NCBI RefSeq assembly: GCF_902498195.1
Contig: NZ_CABVIY010000001.1
Span: forward strand, 62,001 to 126,000
Origin: Pseudomonas fluorescens
Lineage (GTDB): Bacteria > Pseudomonadota > Gammaproteobacteria > Pseudomonadales > Pseudomonadaceae
Direction: 5' to 3'
DNA: 64,000 bases
Shown here: in pieces, positions 8,477 through 17,294 of the stretch
How positions within the stretch are numbered: position 1 is the first letter of the stretch
Layout of the letters: each line of letters opens with the position of its first letter
Notes under the pieces: generated by a model
What the model was told of the DNA's origin: nothing
Database searches by the model: none
Seen by the model: the letters and a program-made list of their open reading frames with translations, nothing else
Program-made: the position numbers and the translations under genes

Positions 8477-10450
8477 TCATTCACTGGTAAGGGCCGTGAC
8501 CGGGTCGAGTCGGGCAGCTTTGCGGGCCGGCATGAAGCCGAAGACAACACCGGTGACCAGGGCGCAGCCGAAGGCGCCCAGCACCGCTATCAGGGAGAAC
8601 GCGACGGCGACTTCGCTGAGGATCAGCACGCCGCCGACGATCAGCGCCAGGGCGATCCCGGCCAGCCCGCCGACCACCGAGAGCATCACCGCCTCGGTGA
8701 GGAACTGGCGCAGGATGTCCCGCTGGCGGGCACCGGTGGCCATGCGAATACCGATCTCGCGGGTGCGTTCACGCACCGTCATGAGCATGATGTTCATCAC
8801 GCCGATGCCGCCCACCAGCAGCGAAATCGCCGCAATCGAACCGAGCATCAGCGACAGGGTATTTTGCGTGCGCGCCTCGGCCTGGATCATCGCGGCGTTG
8901 TTGGTCAGCTCGAAGTCCTTCTTGCCGTTGTGCAGGCGCAGCATCAGTTGCTCGATGGCACGCTCGGTGTCCTTGACCTTGCTCGCATCGGCGGCGGCGA
9001 TGGCGATGTACTCGGGGTTGTGGGTGCCGAACAGCCGCACGCTGGCGGCGGAATAGGGGATGGCGATGCGGTCGTCACTGTCGGAGTCGCCGGAACTGGC
9101 GCCTTTTTCCGCCAGCACGCCGACCACCTGGAACGGCACGTTTTCGATCAGGATGTACTGGCCGATGGGGTTGGCCACGCCCCCGAGCAGTTTGCTGCGA
9201 ACCTTGTGGCCGATCACTGCCACCGCAGCCGCGTTGCGCTCGTCGGCTTCAGTGAAGTAGCTGCCTTCGACCACCGGCCAGTTGAAGATCGCCGGGAAGT
9301 TGGTGTCATTGCCGCCGACGTAGCTCAGGTGGTCGAGGTTGCCGAAACGCACCCCGGCTTCCTGGCCGTTGACCGGCATGATGCGCAGCACCTGGGGCAG
9401 GCTGGCCACGGCGGCGACCTCTTCCAGGGTGATGATGCCTAGCGGTGTTCGCGGATTGGGCGAGGAGCCACTGAGGTAAATGATGTTGGAGCCGAACGCG
9501 CCCATCTGTGCCATGACCTGGCGCTTGCTGCCTTCGCCGACGGCCAGCATCACCACCACCGAGGCGACGCCGATGATGATCCCCAGCAAGGTCAGCGCGG
9601 TGCGGAACTTGTTGACCCACATCACCCGCCAGGCCGCCTGCACCGCGTCGACCAGTTCGCCTTTCCAGGCGCCTGAGGCTTGCGCGCCTTCGCTCAGGCG
9701 CTTGCGCAAATCCACGGCTTGCAGCGCGCCGGGGTTGGCCGAGTGTTGTGCGGCGGGGTTGTCCCGGGCGCTGTCGCTGATGATCAGGCCGTCGCGGATT
9801 TCGATGATGCGCTTGGCCCGGGCCGCCACTTCGCGGTCGTGGGTGATCAGGATGACCACGTGGCCCTGGCTCGCCAGTTCGTCGAGCAGCGCCATGACCT
9901 CCTTGCCGCTGTGGCTGTCGAGGGCGCCGGTCGGTTCGTCGGCGAGGATGATATGGCCGCCGTTCATCAGGGCGCGGGCGATGGACACGCGCTGTTGCTG
10001 GCCTCCGGACAGCTGGTGCGGACGGTTGCCGGTGCGCGTGGCCAGCCCGAGGCGGTCGAGCAGGGCGGCGGCGCGGGCGTGGCGTTCGGCTGCTGGAGTG
10101 CCGGCATAAATCGCCGGCATCTCGACGTTTTCCTGCGCCGAGCCAGACGGGATCAGGTGGTAGCCCTGGAACACGAAACCGAAGGCTTCGCGGCGCAGCC
10201 AGGCCAGTTCGTCGCTGTCCAGGGCGGCGACGTTTTCCCCGGCGAAGCGGTACTCGCCCGAGGTCGGGCGGTCGAGGCAGCCGAGGATGTTCATCAGCGT
10301 CGACTTGCCGGAGCCGGAGGCGCCGACGATCGCCACGAACTCGCCGGCATGGATCGACAGGTCAATGCCACGCAACACGTGGACTTCAGGCGCGTCGCCG
10401 CCGCCGTAGGCCTTGCGGATGTCCGAAAGGTCGATCAGGGGCGTCTGCAT
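8477..10450 (-). CDS. pvdT: MacB-type ABC transporter PvdT (ATPase plus permease)
   Basis: Inner-membrane half of the PvdRT-OpmQ tripartite pump, 657 residues. The N-terminal ATPase domain (1-230) has Walker [10 protein letters not shown] near residue 45, signature LSGGQQQR near 147 and Walker [13 protein letters not shown] first membrane helix near residue 275 ([19 protein letters not shown]) is followed by a large periplasmic domain and three C-terminal membrane helices with the FtsX/MacB fold. The stop of pvdR abuts the pvdT ATG directly and opmQ follows after 7 bp, so the three genes form one transcription unit under the PvdS box at 11687-11710. Confidence 0.95.
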   Translation of the reverse strand: MQTPLIDLSDIRKAYGGGDAPEVHVLRGIDLSIHAGEFVAIVGASGSGKSTLMNILGCLDRPTSGEYRFAGENVAALDSDELAWLRREAFGFVFQGYHLIPSGSAQENVEMPAIYAGTPAAERHARAAALLDRLGLATRTGNRPHQLSGGQQQRVSIARALMNGGHIILADEPTGALDSHSGKEVMALLDELASQGHVVILITHDREVAARAKRIIEIRDGLIISDSARDNPAAQHSANPGALQAVDLRKRLSEGAQASGAWKGELVDAVQAAWRVMWVNKFRTALTLLGIIIGVASVVVMLAVGEGSKRQVMAQMGAFGSNIIYLSGSSPNPRTPLGIITLEEVAAVASLPQVLRIMPVNGQEAGVRFGNLDHLSYVGGNDTNFPAIFNWPVVEGSYFTEADERNAAAVAVIGHKVRSKLLGGVANPIGQYILIENVPFQVVGVLAEKGASSGDSDSDDRIAIPYSAASVRLFGTHNPEYIAIAAADASKVKDTERAIEQLMLRLHNGKKDFELTNNAAMIQAEARTQNTLSLMLGSIAAISLLVGGIGVMNIMLMTVRERTREIGIRMATGARQRDILRQFLTEAVMLSVVGGLAGIALALIVGGVLILSEVAVAFSLIAVLGAFGCALVTGVVFGFMPARKAARLDPVTALTSE

Positions 10451-11623
10451 TCAGCCGCCACTCCCGTCGACCGTGCCGATCAGCAAGTGATCGCCTTCCT
10501 GCAGGCCATCGAGGATCTGCACCCGCAGGCGATCGCTGATGCCGGTGCGCACGGTGCGTTGTTCGACGTTGCCGTTTTTCGCCACCACCTGCGCGATCTG
10601 GCTGTCCGCTTGCGGGCCGGCCTGCAACGCGGCAATCGGCGCGGTCAGCACGCCTTTGGCCTGATCGGCGACGAAGAACACCTGGGTGGTCATTTCCGCC
10701 ATCAGCGCATTGTCGGCGTTGTCGACGTCCAGCAAGACGGTGTACAGCACCACCCGGGCGCTGCCGCTTTTGCTCGAACTGGCGGGACTGCCACCGCCCT
10801 GGCTGGTCTGGTCGAGGGGTTTGGGCGGCACCGGCAGTATCTGCCGCACGGTGCTCTTCCAGCGCCGGGTGCCGCCGCTGAGGGTGGTGAACCAGGCGTT
10901 CATGCCGGGTTTGACGTGACCGATGTCGGCCTCGGACACCTCGGCCCACACCGTCATCGGCGACAGTTTGGCGATGCGCAATATCAGCGGTGTCTGCTGC
11001 TGGGCGTTGAGGGTCGGGCCCTCGCGGGCATCGAGGGCGACCACGGTGCCGGACATCGGCGCGTAAATCCGTGTGTAGCCCAGTTCCGCCTGATCACTGC
11101 GCAGGCTGGCCTGGGCCTGGCGAATCTGTGCCTGGAACATGTCGATGCGCGCCTGGGTGGCGCGCACTTCGGCCTGGGCGGTCTGCACGTCTTCTTCGCG
11201 GGTGGCGCCACCGGCCTTGAGGTGCTGCTGGCGCTGGAATTTCTGTTGGGCGAGGTCGTGCAGGGCCCGTTGTTCCTGGAGCTGCGCCTTGAGGTTTTCG
11301 ATGGAGAAACGCCCGGCATCGAGTTTGGCCTGCTGCGTGGACGGATCGATTTCCACCAGCAACTGGCCTTCCTTCACTACGTCACCGACTTCCACATGGA
11401 TCTTGTGGATCTGCCCCGACGCCTGGGCACCGACGTCGACGTAGCGCCGCGGTTGCAGGGTGCCCAACGCCGTGACGCTGCTTTCGATATCGCCGCGGCT
11501 GACCTGTACCGTGGCGAACTTGTCGCGCCCCGGCGGGACGAATTGCCAGGCGGCGACGGCGACAACGGGAATCAGGCTGAGCGCTACAAGCAGGGCGCGT
11601 CGGGTCTGGCGGGGACGTTTCAT
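10451..11623 (-). CDS. pvdR: Periplasmic adaptor PvdR of the pyoverdine efflux system
   Basis: MacA/HlyD-family membrane-fusion protein that couples PvdT to OpmQ. With the start at 11623 it has 390 residues. One N-terminal anchor helix (ALLVALSLIPVVAVAAW) is followed by a lipoyl/barrel-sandwich half near 60-95, a long coiled-coil hairpin of QxQ-rich helices (~95-190), the second lipoyl half and beta-barrel (YTRIYAPMSGTVVAL onward), and a membrane-proximal domain. An in-frame start 12 bp upstream exists, but the basic MKRPRQTRR start is more signal-like. It is the first gene of pvdRT-opmQ. Confidence 0.93.
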   Translation of the reverse strand: MKRPRQTRRALLVALSLIPVVAVAAWQFVPPGRDKFATVQVSRGDIESSVTALGTLQPRRYVDVGAQASGQIHKIHVEVGDVVKEGQLLVEIDPSTQQAKLDAGRFSIENLKAQLQEQRALHDLAQQKFQRQQHLKAGGATREEDVQTAQAEVRATQARIDMFQAQIRQAQASLRSDQAELGYTRIYAPMSGTVVALDAREGPTLNAQQQTPLILRIAKLSPMTVWAEVSEADIGHVKPGMNAWFTTLSGGTRRWKSTVRQILPVPPKPLDQTSQGGGSPASSSKSGSARVVLYTVLLDVDNADNALMAEMTTQVFFVADQAKGVLTAPIAALQAGPQADSQIAQVVAKNGNVEQRTVRTGISDRLRVQILDGLQEGDHLLIGTVDGSGG

Positions 11624-11686
11624 GCAGGGTTCCAAAACGATTGAACGCTGCCGTTGAGCCGGCAGGGACGGAGAGCTGTTCTGTAT

Positions 11687-11710
11687 ACGAGGCGAGTGGC
11701 AGGGAATTTA
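11687..11710 (-). promoter_or_regulatory. PvdS iron-starvation box of pvdRT-opmQ
   Basis: Complement reads TAAAT-N16-CGT, 64 bp before the pvdR ATG. Confidence 0.85.
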
Positions 11711-11729
11711 GCCCTCACATGTAACCAAA

Positions 11730-11819
11730 TGTGGGAGCGGGCTTGCTCGCGAATTCGGTGTGTCATTCAACGAATTTGTTGGGTGAACCATCGCATTCGC
11801 GAGCAAGCCCGCTCCCACA
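11730..11819. repeat. REP pair, GCAAGCCCGCTCCCAC family
   Basis: Arms at 11730-11753 and 11796-11819 in inverted orientation, between the divergent promoters of pvdR and the sigma gene. Confidence 0.9.
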
Positions 11820-11865
11820 GCTCGGCGACTATTTGTCGGGTAGTACAAACCAATACTTTAAATCT

Positions 11866-11884
11866 ATATGAGAATTACTATAAA
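11866..11884 (+). promoter_or_regulatory. Fur-box-like site before the ECF sigma gene
   Basis: ATATGAGAATTACTATAAA resembles the Fur sites of iron-regulated ECF sigma genes (core TGAGAATTATTATC, with mismatches). It lies ~100 bp before the sigma start in an otherwise AT-rich promoter stretch. No PvdS box is seen here, so iron repression rather than PvdS control is inferred. Confidence 0.55.
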
Positions 11885-11980
11885 TTACGCACCTCAAATT
11901 GCCACTATCGTGCCACTGCCTTTTTTTGTGGCCGCAACGGTGGCTCAAGGACAGAACCCGCACCCGTGCGGACGGGAGTC

Positions 11981-12463
11981 ATGTTGGAAAACTACTATCG
12001 AGAGCTGGTGTGTTTCCTGAACGCCAAGCTCGGCAACCGTCAGGTGGCCGAAGATGTGGTGCATGACGCTTATCTGCGAGTCCTGGAACGCTCCAGCGAC
12101 ACGCCGATCGAGCAGCCCCGGGCATTCCTCTATCGCACGGCATTGAACCTGGTGATCGACGATCACCGGCGCAATGCGTTGCGCCAGGTCGAGTCGCTGG
12201 ACGTGCTCGACAATGAAGAGCGCTATTTCAGTCCATCCCCGTTGAGCAGCCTTGATCACGGCCAGCGCCTGGACATGCTCCAGCGGGCGTTGGCGGAACT
12301 GCCCCGGCTGTGCCGCGAGAGTTTCCTGCTGCGCAAACTCGAGGGCCTGTCACACCCCGAGATCGCCGAACGCCTGGGCATTTCCAAGGCGCTGGTGGAG
12401 AAGCACATTGTCAATGCGATGAAGCATTGCCGGGTCCGCGTGCGCCAATGGGATGCGCAATGA
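11981..12463 (+). CDS. fpvI: ECF sigma-70 factor, FpvI type
   Basis: Extracytoplasmic-function sigma factor of 160 residues. Region 2 (VAEDVVHDAYLRVLERS, residues 20-36, and the RAFLYRTALNLVIDDHRR stretch) and region 4 (LSHPEIAERLGISKALVEKH near the C-terminus) are clear. The ATG at 11981 has GGAG 4 bases upstream; the frame is open further upstream but without family sequence. In P. aeruginosa the sigma gene between pvdR and pvdA is fpvI, which drives the ferripyoverdine receptor gene fpvA, and this gene has the same position and orientation relative to pvdA. The usual partner anti-sigma gene fpvR is not present here. Assignment to FpvI is by position and family. Confidence 0.8.
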   Translation: MLENYYRELVCFLNAKLGNRQVAEDVVHDAYLRVLERSSDTPIEQPRAFLYRTALNLVIDDHRRNALRQVESLDVLDNEERYFSPSPLSSLDHGQRLDMLQRALAELPRLCRESFLLRKLEGLSHPEIAERLGISKALVEKHIVNAMKHCRVRVRQWDAQ

Positions 12464-12474
12464 GTCCGTCCGCT

Positions 12475-12530
12475 TTGTGAAAGCCGGCTTGTAAAAACCG
12501 GTTTGTAAAAACCGGCTTGTAAAAACCTGG
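12475..12530 (+). repeat. Four tandem copies of a 14-bp unit
   Basis: Copies start at 12475, 12489, 12503 and 12517. The unit is TTGTAAAAACCGGY; the first copy is TTGTGAAAGCCGGC and the last ends CCTGG. The array begins 11 bp after the sigma-gene stop and ends one base before the pvdA PvdS box. Confidence 0.9.
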
Positions 12531-12531
12531 T

Positions 12532-12555
12532 TAAATTTAATTTCACTGTCCTCGT
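12532..12555 (+). promoter_or_regulatory. PvdS iron-starvation box of pvdA
   Basis: TAAAT (12532-12536), 16 bases, CGT (12553-12555), 97 bp before the pvdA ATG. Confidence 0.88.
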
Positions 12556-12652
12556 TCCTAATCAAACGACGACCTGCTGTCCTGCTCAAGGCCGGTCAGG
12601 TCACTTAGGCTTACTCCCCGCGGCTCGGGGGTTCATCCAGAGGACACTGGAA

Positions 12653-13990
12653 ATGACACAGGCAATTGCATCGCCCATCGTTCACGACCTGATTGGCGTC
12701 GGTTTCGGCCCTTCCAACCTGGCGCTGGCCATCGCGCTGCAAGAGCGCGGGCCGACCCAGGGCGAGCTGGATGTGCTGTTTCTCGACAAGCAAGCCCACT
12801 ACAGCTGGCACGGCAACACCCTGTCGACCCAGAGCGAGCTGCAGATCTCCTTCCTCAAGGACCTGGTGACCCTGCGCAACCCGACCAGCCCTTACTCGTT
12901 CGTCAATTACCTCAAGGCCCACGGCCGCCTGGTGGACTTCATCAACCTGGGCACCTTCTATCCGTGCCGCATGGAGTACAACGACTACCTGCGCTGGGTC
13001 GCCGGCCAGTTCGAAGCACAGAGCCGTTATGGCGAAGAAGTGCTGACCATCGAGCCGGTGCTGCACAACCAGCAGGTCGAGGCGCTGCGGGTGATTTCCC
13101 GCGATGCCGGCGGCCATCAATACGTGCGCACCACCCGCTCGGTGGTGGTCAGTGCCGGTGGCACGCCGCGCATTCCCGAAGCATTCAAGGCGCTCAAGGG
13201 TGACAAGCGGGTCTTCCACCATTCGCAGTACCTGTCGCAGATGGCCCGGCAGCCGTGCGTGAACAATCAACCGATGAGCATTGCGATCATCGGCGGCGGC
13301 CAGAGTGCGGCGGAGGCTTTCATCGATTTGAACGACAGCTTCCCGTCGGTGCAGGTCGACATGATCCTGCGTGGCTCGGCGCTGAAACCGGCGGACGACA
13401 GCCCCTTCGTCAACGAGGTGTTTTCGCCGGAGTTCACCGACCTGGTGTTCAATCAGCACAGCAGTGAACGCGAGCGCCTGGTCAACGAGTACCACAACAC
13501 CAACTACTCGGTGGTGGACATCGACCTGATCGAACGCATCTACGGGATTTTCTACCGCCAGAAAGTCTCGGGCATCGCGCGCCATGCATTCCGCACGTTG
13601 ACGACGATCGAAAAGGCCACGGCCACCGAGCGCGGCATCGATCTGACGGTGCGCGATAACGCCACAGGCGAAGTCTCGGTTCGTCACTACGACGCGGTGG
13701 TACTGGCGACCGGTTACGAGCGCCAGATGCACCGCCAATTGCTGGCGCCGCTGGAGCAGTACCTGGGTGATTTCGAGGTCGACCGTCACTACCGGCTGAT
13801 CTCCGACGAGCGCTGCAAGGCCGGCATCTATATGCAGGGCTTCTGCCAGGCCAGCCATGGCTTGAGCGACACTTTGCTGTCGATCCTGCCGATTCGCGCG
13901 GATGAGATCGCCGGGTCGTTGTATGACCATGGCAAGCAGCGTGGGCACAGTCGCTCGGTGGTGGATTTGTTGTTGGCCACGGCCAGCTGA
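12653..13990 (+). CDS. pvdA: L-ornithine N5-monooxygenase PvdA
   Basis: FAD- and NADPH-dependent enzyme that hydroxylates ornithine, the first committed step toward the hydroxamate iron ligands of pyoverdine; cytoplasmic. It has 445 residues. The N-terminal FAD site is IGVGFGPSNLALAIAL (14-29), the NADPH site is IAIIGGGQSAAEAFIDL near 210, and the C-terminal ATGYE motif typical of N-hydroxylating monooxygenases is near 357. Two upstream elements support regulation: the PvdS box at 12532 and the adjoining tandem repeat. It is convergent with nothing; downstream lies a REP-type hairpin and the mgtA leader. Confidence 0.96.
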   Translation: MTQAIASPIVHDLIGVGFGPSNLALAIALQERGPTQGELDVLFLDKQAHYSWHGNTLSTQSELQISFLKDLVTLRNPTSPYSFVNYLKAHGRLVDFINLGTFYPCRMEYNDYLRWVAGQFEAQSRYGEEVLTIEPVLHNQQVEALRVISRDAGGHQYVRTTRSVVVSAGGTPRIPEAFKALKGDKRVFHHSQYLSQMARQPCVNNQPMSIAIIGGGQSAAEAFIDLNDSFPSVQVDMILRGSALKPADDSPFVNEVFSPEFTDLVFNQHSSERERLVNEYHNTNYSVVDIDLIERIYGIFYRQKVSGIARHAFRTLTTIEKATATERGIDLTVRDNATGEVSVRHYDAVVLATGYERQMHRQLLAPLEQYLGDFEVDRHYRLISDERCKAGIYMQGFCQASHGLSDTLLSILPIRADEIAGSLYDHGKQRGHSRSVVDLLLATAS

Positions 13991-14006
13991 TATTGAGTGT
14001 GCCTGA

Positions 14007-14082
14007 AAAGATCGCAGCCTTCGGCAGCTCCTACATTGGGATGGCGTACACCTGTAGGAGCTGCCGCAGGCTGCGATCTTTT
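14007..14082. repeat. Paired inverted repeat, GGAGCTGCC/GATCGCAG family
   Basis: AAAGATCGCAGCCTTCGGCA and its complement flank a short spacer, downstream of pvdA. It may act as a transcription end for pvdA, as it finishes in a T-rich stretch. Confidence 0.88.
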
Positions 14083-14100
14083 GCTTTTTATAGCCCGATC

Positions 14101-14117
14101 CTGAACCCTTCCTGAAG
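14101..14117 (-). promoter_or_regulatory. Direct hexamer repeat, PhoP-box-like, upstream of mgtA
   Basis: CTGAAC-N5-CTGAAG on the plus strand (GTTCAG-like hexamers, 11-bp period, on the complement). PhoP and related OmpR-type regulators bind such direct repeats, and mgtA genes are classic PhoP targets. It is only a motif resemblance. Confidence 0.35.
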
Positions 14118-14214
14118 AACCCCGCGATTGCCCCTGCAAGCTTTTGTAACCGGTTTACTCTGCCAATACCGGGGCGTAAGCTTCGCGCGTTTTCATCAAT
14201 AGCGGAGACCCACA

Positions 14215-14280
14215 GTGGGTACTTGTTCGAGTGACAGTCGTCGGCCGGTTTCGATAACCGGCATCTCCTCGGCCAGATAA
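14215..14280 (+). CDS. Candidate 21-residue leader peptide of mgtA
   Basis: GTG at 14215 with GGAG 7 bases upstream opens a 21-codon frame ending in TAA at 14278-14280; it begins MGTCSSDSRRP. It contains a perfect 7-bp hairpin (14244-14250 with 14256-14262) and is followed by six Ts at 14290-14295. Right after, in the same frame, comes a GTG followed by PLPRR, the motif at the heart of the enterobacterial MgtL leader peptide. There is no homology evidence that either is translated. The whole stretch from 14083 to 14473 holds no other gene and is best read as an mgtA 5' leader. Confidence 0.3.
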   Translation: MGTCSSDSRRPVSITGISSAR

Positions 14281-14473
14281 CGCGCACGCTTTTTTGTGCC
14301 GTTGCCTCGCCGTAAAAGCGAGCAGCGGCCTCCCGATCACGGCCATTCCCGGTCCGTGTCCCGACGTCCTCTCATCGACGCTGAACCCCGCGTGATGGCC
14401 GATTGTTGTCGCCATCGCGGTGCACCGACGCGCCTGCTCGACGGTTTCCCGGCTGACCCTGGGGGACGCTGCC

Positions 14474-17191
14474 ATGAACCTGACCCTGCTCAAGGAATTC
14501 TTCGCCGGATTCCTGCGCACCCGCCACATTGCCCGGCACTTCCGTCGCCTGGCGTTGCTGGAAACCTTCACCGACACCACGGTCAGCCGCGAGGTGCCGC
14601 CGACGCTGGCGCGCACCCTGGTCAACGCTGCCGGCAGCGACACCGGCCCGTTGCTGGACTCACTGGGCAGCCACACCGACGGCTTGAGCGAACACCAGGC
14701 CGACGCCTTGCGCGGGCAGTTCGGCCTCAACCAAGTCGAACATGAACAGCCGCTGCCCTGGTGGGCCCACCTGTGGCACTGCTACAAGAACCCGTTCAAC
14801 CTGCTGCTGACGGTGCTGGCGGTGGTCTCGTGGCTGACCGAGGACATGAAAGCCGCCATCGTGATTTTTTCCATGGTGGTGCTGTCGACCTTGCTGCGCT
14901 TCTGGCAGGAAAGTAAATCCAGCCAGGCCGCCGATGCGCTCAAGGCGATGGTCAGCAACACCGCGACGGTGTTGCGTCGGGATCCGGATAACAGTGGCCC
15001 GCGGCGCCTTGAATTGCCAATCAGCCTGCTGGTGCCGGGGGACCTGATCGTGCTCTCGGCCGGCGACATGATTCCCGCCGATGGCCGGGTACTCAGTGCC
15101 AAGGACCTGTTCGTCAGCCAGGCGGCGATGACCGGCGAATCGATGCCGGTGGAGAAATTCCCGCGCCGGCAGGACAGCGCCACCCTCAATCCCCTGGACC
15201 TGGACAACCTTCTGTTCATGGGCACCAACGTGGTGTCCGGCACGGCCATGGCGGTGATTCTCACCACGGGCAACAGCACCTATTTCGGCGCGCTGGCGCA
15301 ACGGGTCGGCGCCACCGACCGGGCCCCGACTTCGTTCCAGGCCGGGGTCAACACCGTCAGCTGGCTGCTGATCCGTTTCATGTTCGTCATGGCGCCGCTG
15401 GTGCTGTTGATCAACGGTTTCACCAAGGGCGACTGGACCCAGGCGCTGCTGTTCGCGCTGTCGATTGCCGTGGGCCTGACCCCGGAAATGCTGCCGATGA
15501 TCGTCACCTCGACCCTGGCCAAGGGCGCGGTATTCCTGTCGCGCAAAAAGGTCATCGTCAAGCGCCTGGACGCGATCCAGAACTTCGGCGCCATGGACGT
15601 GCTGTGCACCGACAAGACCGGCACCCTGACCCAGGACAGGATCTTCCTGGCACGCAACGTCGATGTCTGGGGCGACGATAGCGATGACGTGCTGGAAATG
15701 GCTTACCTCAACAGCTACTACCAGACCGGCCTGAAAAACCTGCTGGACGTGGCGGTGCTCGAACACGTGGAAATCCATCGCCAATTGAAAGTCGGCACAG
15801 CGTTTCACAAGGTCGACGAAATTCCCTTCGACTTCACCCGCCGGCGCATGTCGGTGGTGGTCGGCGAGCGTGATCAACCGCACCTGCTGATCTGCAAGGG
15901 CGCCGTTGAGGAAGTGCTGTCGGTGTGCACTCGGGTACGTCACGGCGTGATGGACGAAGTGCTGAGTGAAGCGTTGCTGGCGCGGATTCGTCAGGTCACT
16001 GCCACCTTCAACGCCGAAGGGTTGCGTGTGGTGGCGGTGGCCGCGCGGCCGATGATTGAAGGGCGCGATGCCTATAGCCTGGCGGATGAACAGGCACTGA
16101 CCCTGATCGGCTACGTGGCCTTTCTCGATCCACCCAAGGAAAGCACCGCACCGGCGCTCAAGGCGCTGGCGGCCCATGGCGTGGCGGTGAAAGTGCTGAC
16201 CGGCGACAACGAACGGGTGACCGCGAAGATCTGCCGGGAAGTCGGCCTTGAACAACAAGGCCTGCTGATGGGCAACGACGTCGAACGCATGAGCGATGCC
16301 GAACTGGCGGTGGCGGTAGAGCGCACCAACGTCTTTGCCCGGCTCACGCCGGCGCACAAGGAACGCATCGTGCGCCTGCTCAAGGGTAACGGTCACGTGG
16401 TCGGTTTCATGGGCGACGGCATCAACGACGCTCCGGCCTTGCGCACCGCCGACATCGGCATTTCGGTGGACAGCGCGGTGGACATCGCCAAGGAAGCGGC
16501 GGACATCATCCTCCTGGAAAAAAGCCTGATGGTGCTGGAGGAGGGCGTGCTGGAAGGGCGGCGGACCTTCGCCAACATGCTCAAGTACATCAAGATGACC
16601 GCCAGTTCCAACTTCGGCAACGTGTTCTCGGTGCTGGTGGCCAGCGCGTTCATTCCGTTCCTGCCGATGCTGCCGATGCACCTGCTGGTGCAAAACCTGC
16701 TCTACGACATCTCGCAGATCGCCATCCCGTTCGACAACGTCGACGCCCAGATGCTGCAAAAACCGCAGCGCTGGCAGCCGGCGGATGTCGGGCGGTTCAT
16801 GCTGTTTTTCGGGCCGATCAGCTCGATCTTCGACATCACCACCTTTGCCTTGATGTGGTACGTGTTCGATGCCAAAACGCCGGACCATCAAACCCTGTTC
16901 CAGTCCGGCTGGTTCGTGGTCGGCCTGCTGACCCAGACACTGATCGTGCACATGATCCGCACCCCCAAGGTGCCGTTCCTGCAAAGCCGCGCGGCGCTGC
17001 CGTTGATGGTGATGACCGGGATCATCATGGCCGTGGGCGTTTTCCTGCCGATGGGGCCGCTGGCGCACTCCTTCAAATTGCAGGCGTTGCCGTCGCTGTA
17101 TTTCGTGTTCCTGCCGGTGATTCTGCTGGGGTATATGGGGGTGACGCAGGCGGTGAAGGGGTTTTACATCCGGCGGTTTGGGTGGCAGTGA
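14474..17191 (+). CDS. mgtA: Mg2+-importing P-type ATPase MgtA/MgtB
   Basis: Type IIIB P-type ATPase that imports Mg2+ across the inner membrane, 905 residues, the usual length. The phosphorylated aspartate is D380 in CTDKTGTLT. TGES (MTGESMPVEKF) marks the actuator domain, KGAVEEVL is the nucleotide-binding lysine motif, and GDGINDAPAL is the C-terminal hinge. Membrane pairs flank these domains and a 4-helix C-terminal block follows. The ATG at 14474 was chosen for the GGGGGA ribosome site 6-10 bases upstream and because family proteins begin near this point; the frame is open for 18 codons further upstream. A ~390-nt leader precedes it. The gene is a single unit, not linked to an mgtC. Confidence 0.95.
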   Translation: MNLTLLKEFFAGFLRTRHIARHFRRLALLETFTDTTVSREVPPTLARTLVNAAGSDTGPLLDSLGSHTDGLSEHQADALRGQFGLNQVEHEQPLPWWAHLWHCYKNPFNLLLTVLAVVSWLTEDMKAAIVIFSMVVLSTLLRFWQESKSSQAADALKAMVSNTATVLRRDPDNSGPRRLELPISLLVPGDLIVLSAGDMIPADGRVLSAKDLFVSQAAMTGESMPVEKFPRRQDSATLNPLDLDNLLFMGTNVVSGTAMAVILTTGNSTYFGALAQRVGATDRAPTSFQAGVNTVSWLLIRFMFVMAPLVLLINGFTKGDWTQALLFALSIAVGLTPEMLPMIVTSTLAKGAVFLSRKKVIVKRLDAIQNFGAMDVLCTDKTGTLTQDRIFLARNVDVWGDDSDDVLEMAYLNSYYQTGLKNLLDVAVLEHVEIHRQLKVGTAFHKVDEIPFDFTRRRMSVVVGERDQPHLLICKGAVEEVLSVCTRVRHGVMDEVLSEALLARIRQVTATFNAEGLRVVAVAARPMIEGRDAYSLADEQALTLIGYVAFLDPPKESTAPALKALAAHGVAVKVLTGDNERVTAKICREVGLEQQGLLMGNDVERMSDAELAVAVERTNVFARLTPAHKERIVRLLKGNGHVVGFMGDGINDAPALRTADIGISVDSAVDIAKEAADIILLEKSLMVLEEGVLEGRRTFANMLKYIKMTASSNFGNVFSVLVASAFIPFLPMLPMHLLVQNLLYDISQIAIPFDNVDAQMLQKPQRWQPADVGRFMLFFGPISSIFDITTFALMWYVFDAKTPDHQTLFQSGWFVVGLLTQTLIVHMIRTPKVPFLQSRAALPLMVMTGIIMAVGVFLPMGPLAHSFKLQALPSLYFVFLPVILLGYMGVTQAVKGFYIRRFGWQ

Positions 17192-17294
17192 TTCCATTGC
17201 TGCGGTAACGGCGATCCAGGGTTTCGTCCTTAGGGCGAGGCAATCGGAAGAGCGCGCAGGAGCAAGCTTCAATGCGCGGATGTACTCGACCCCC

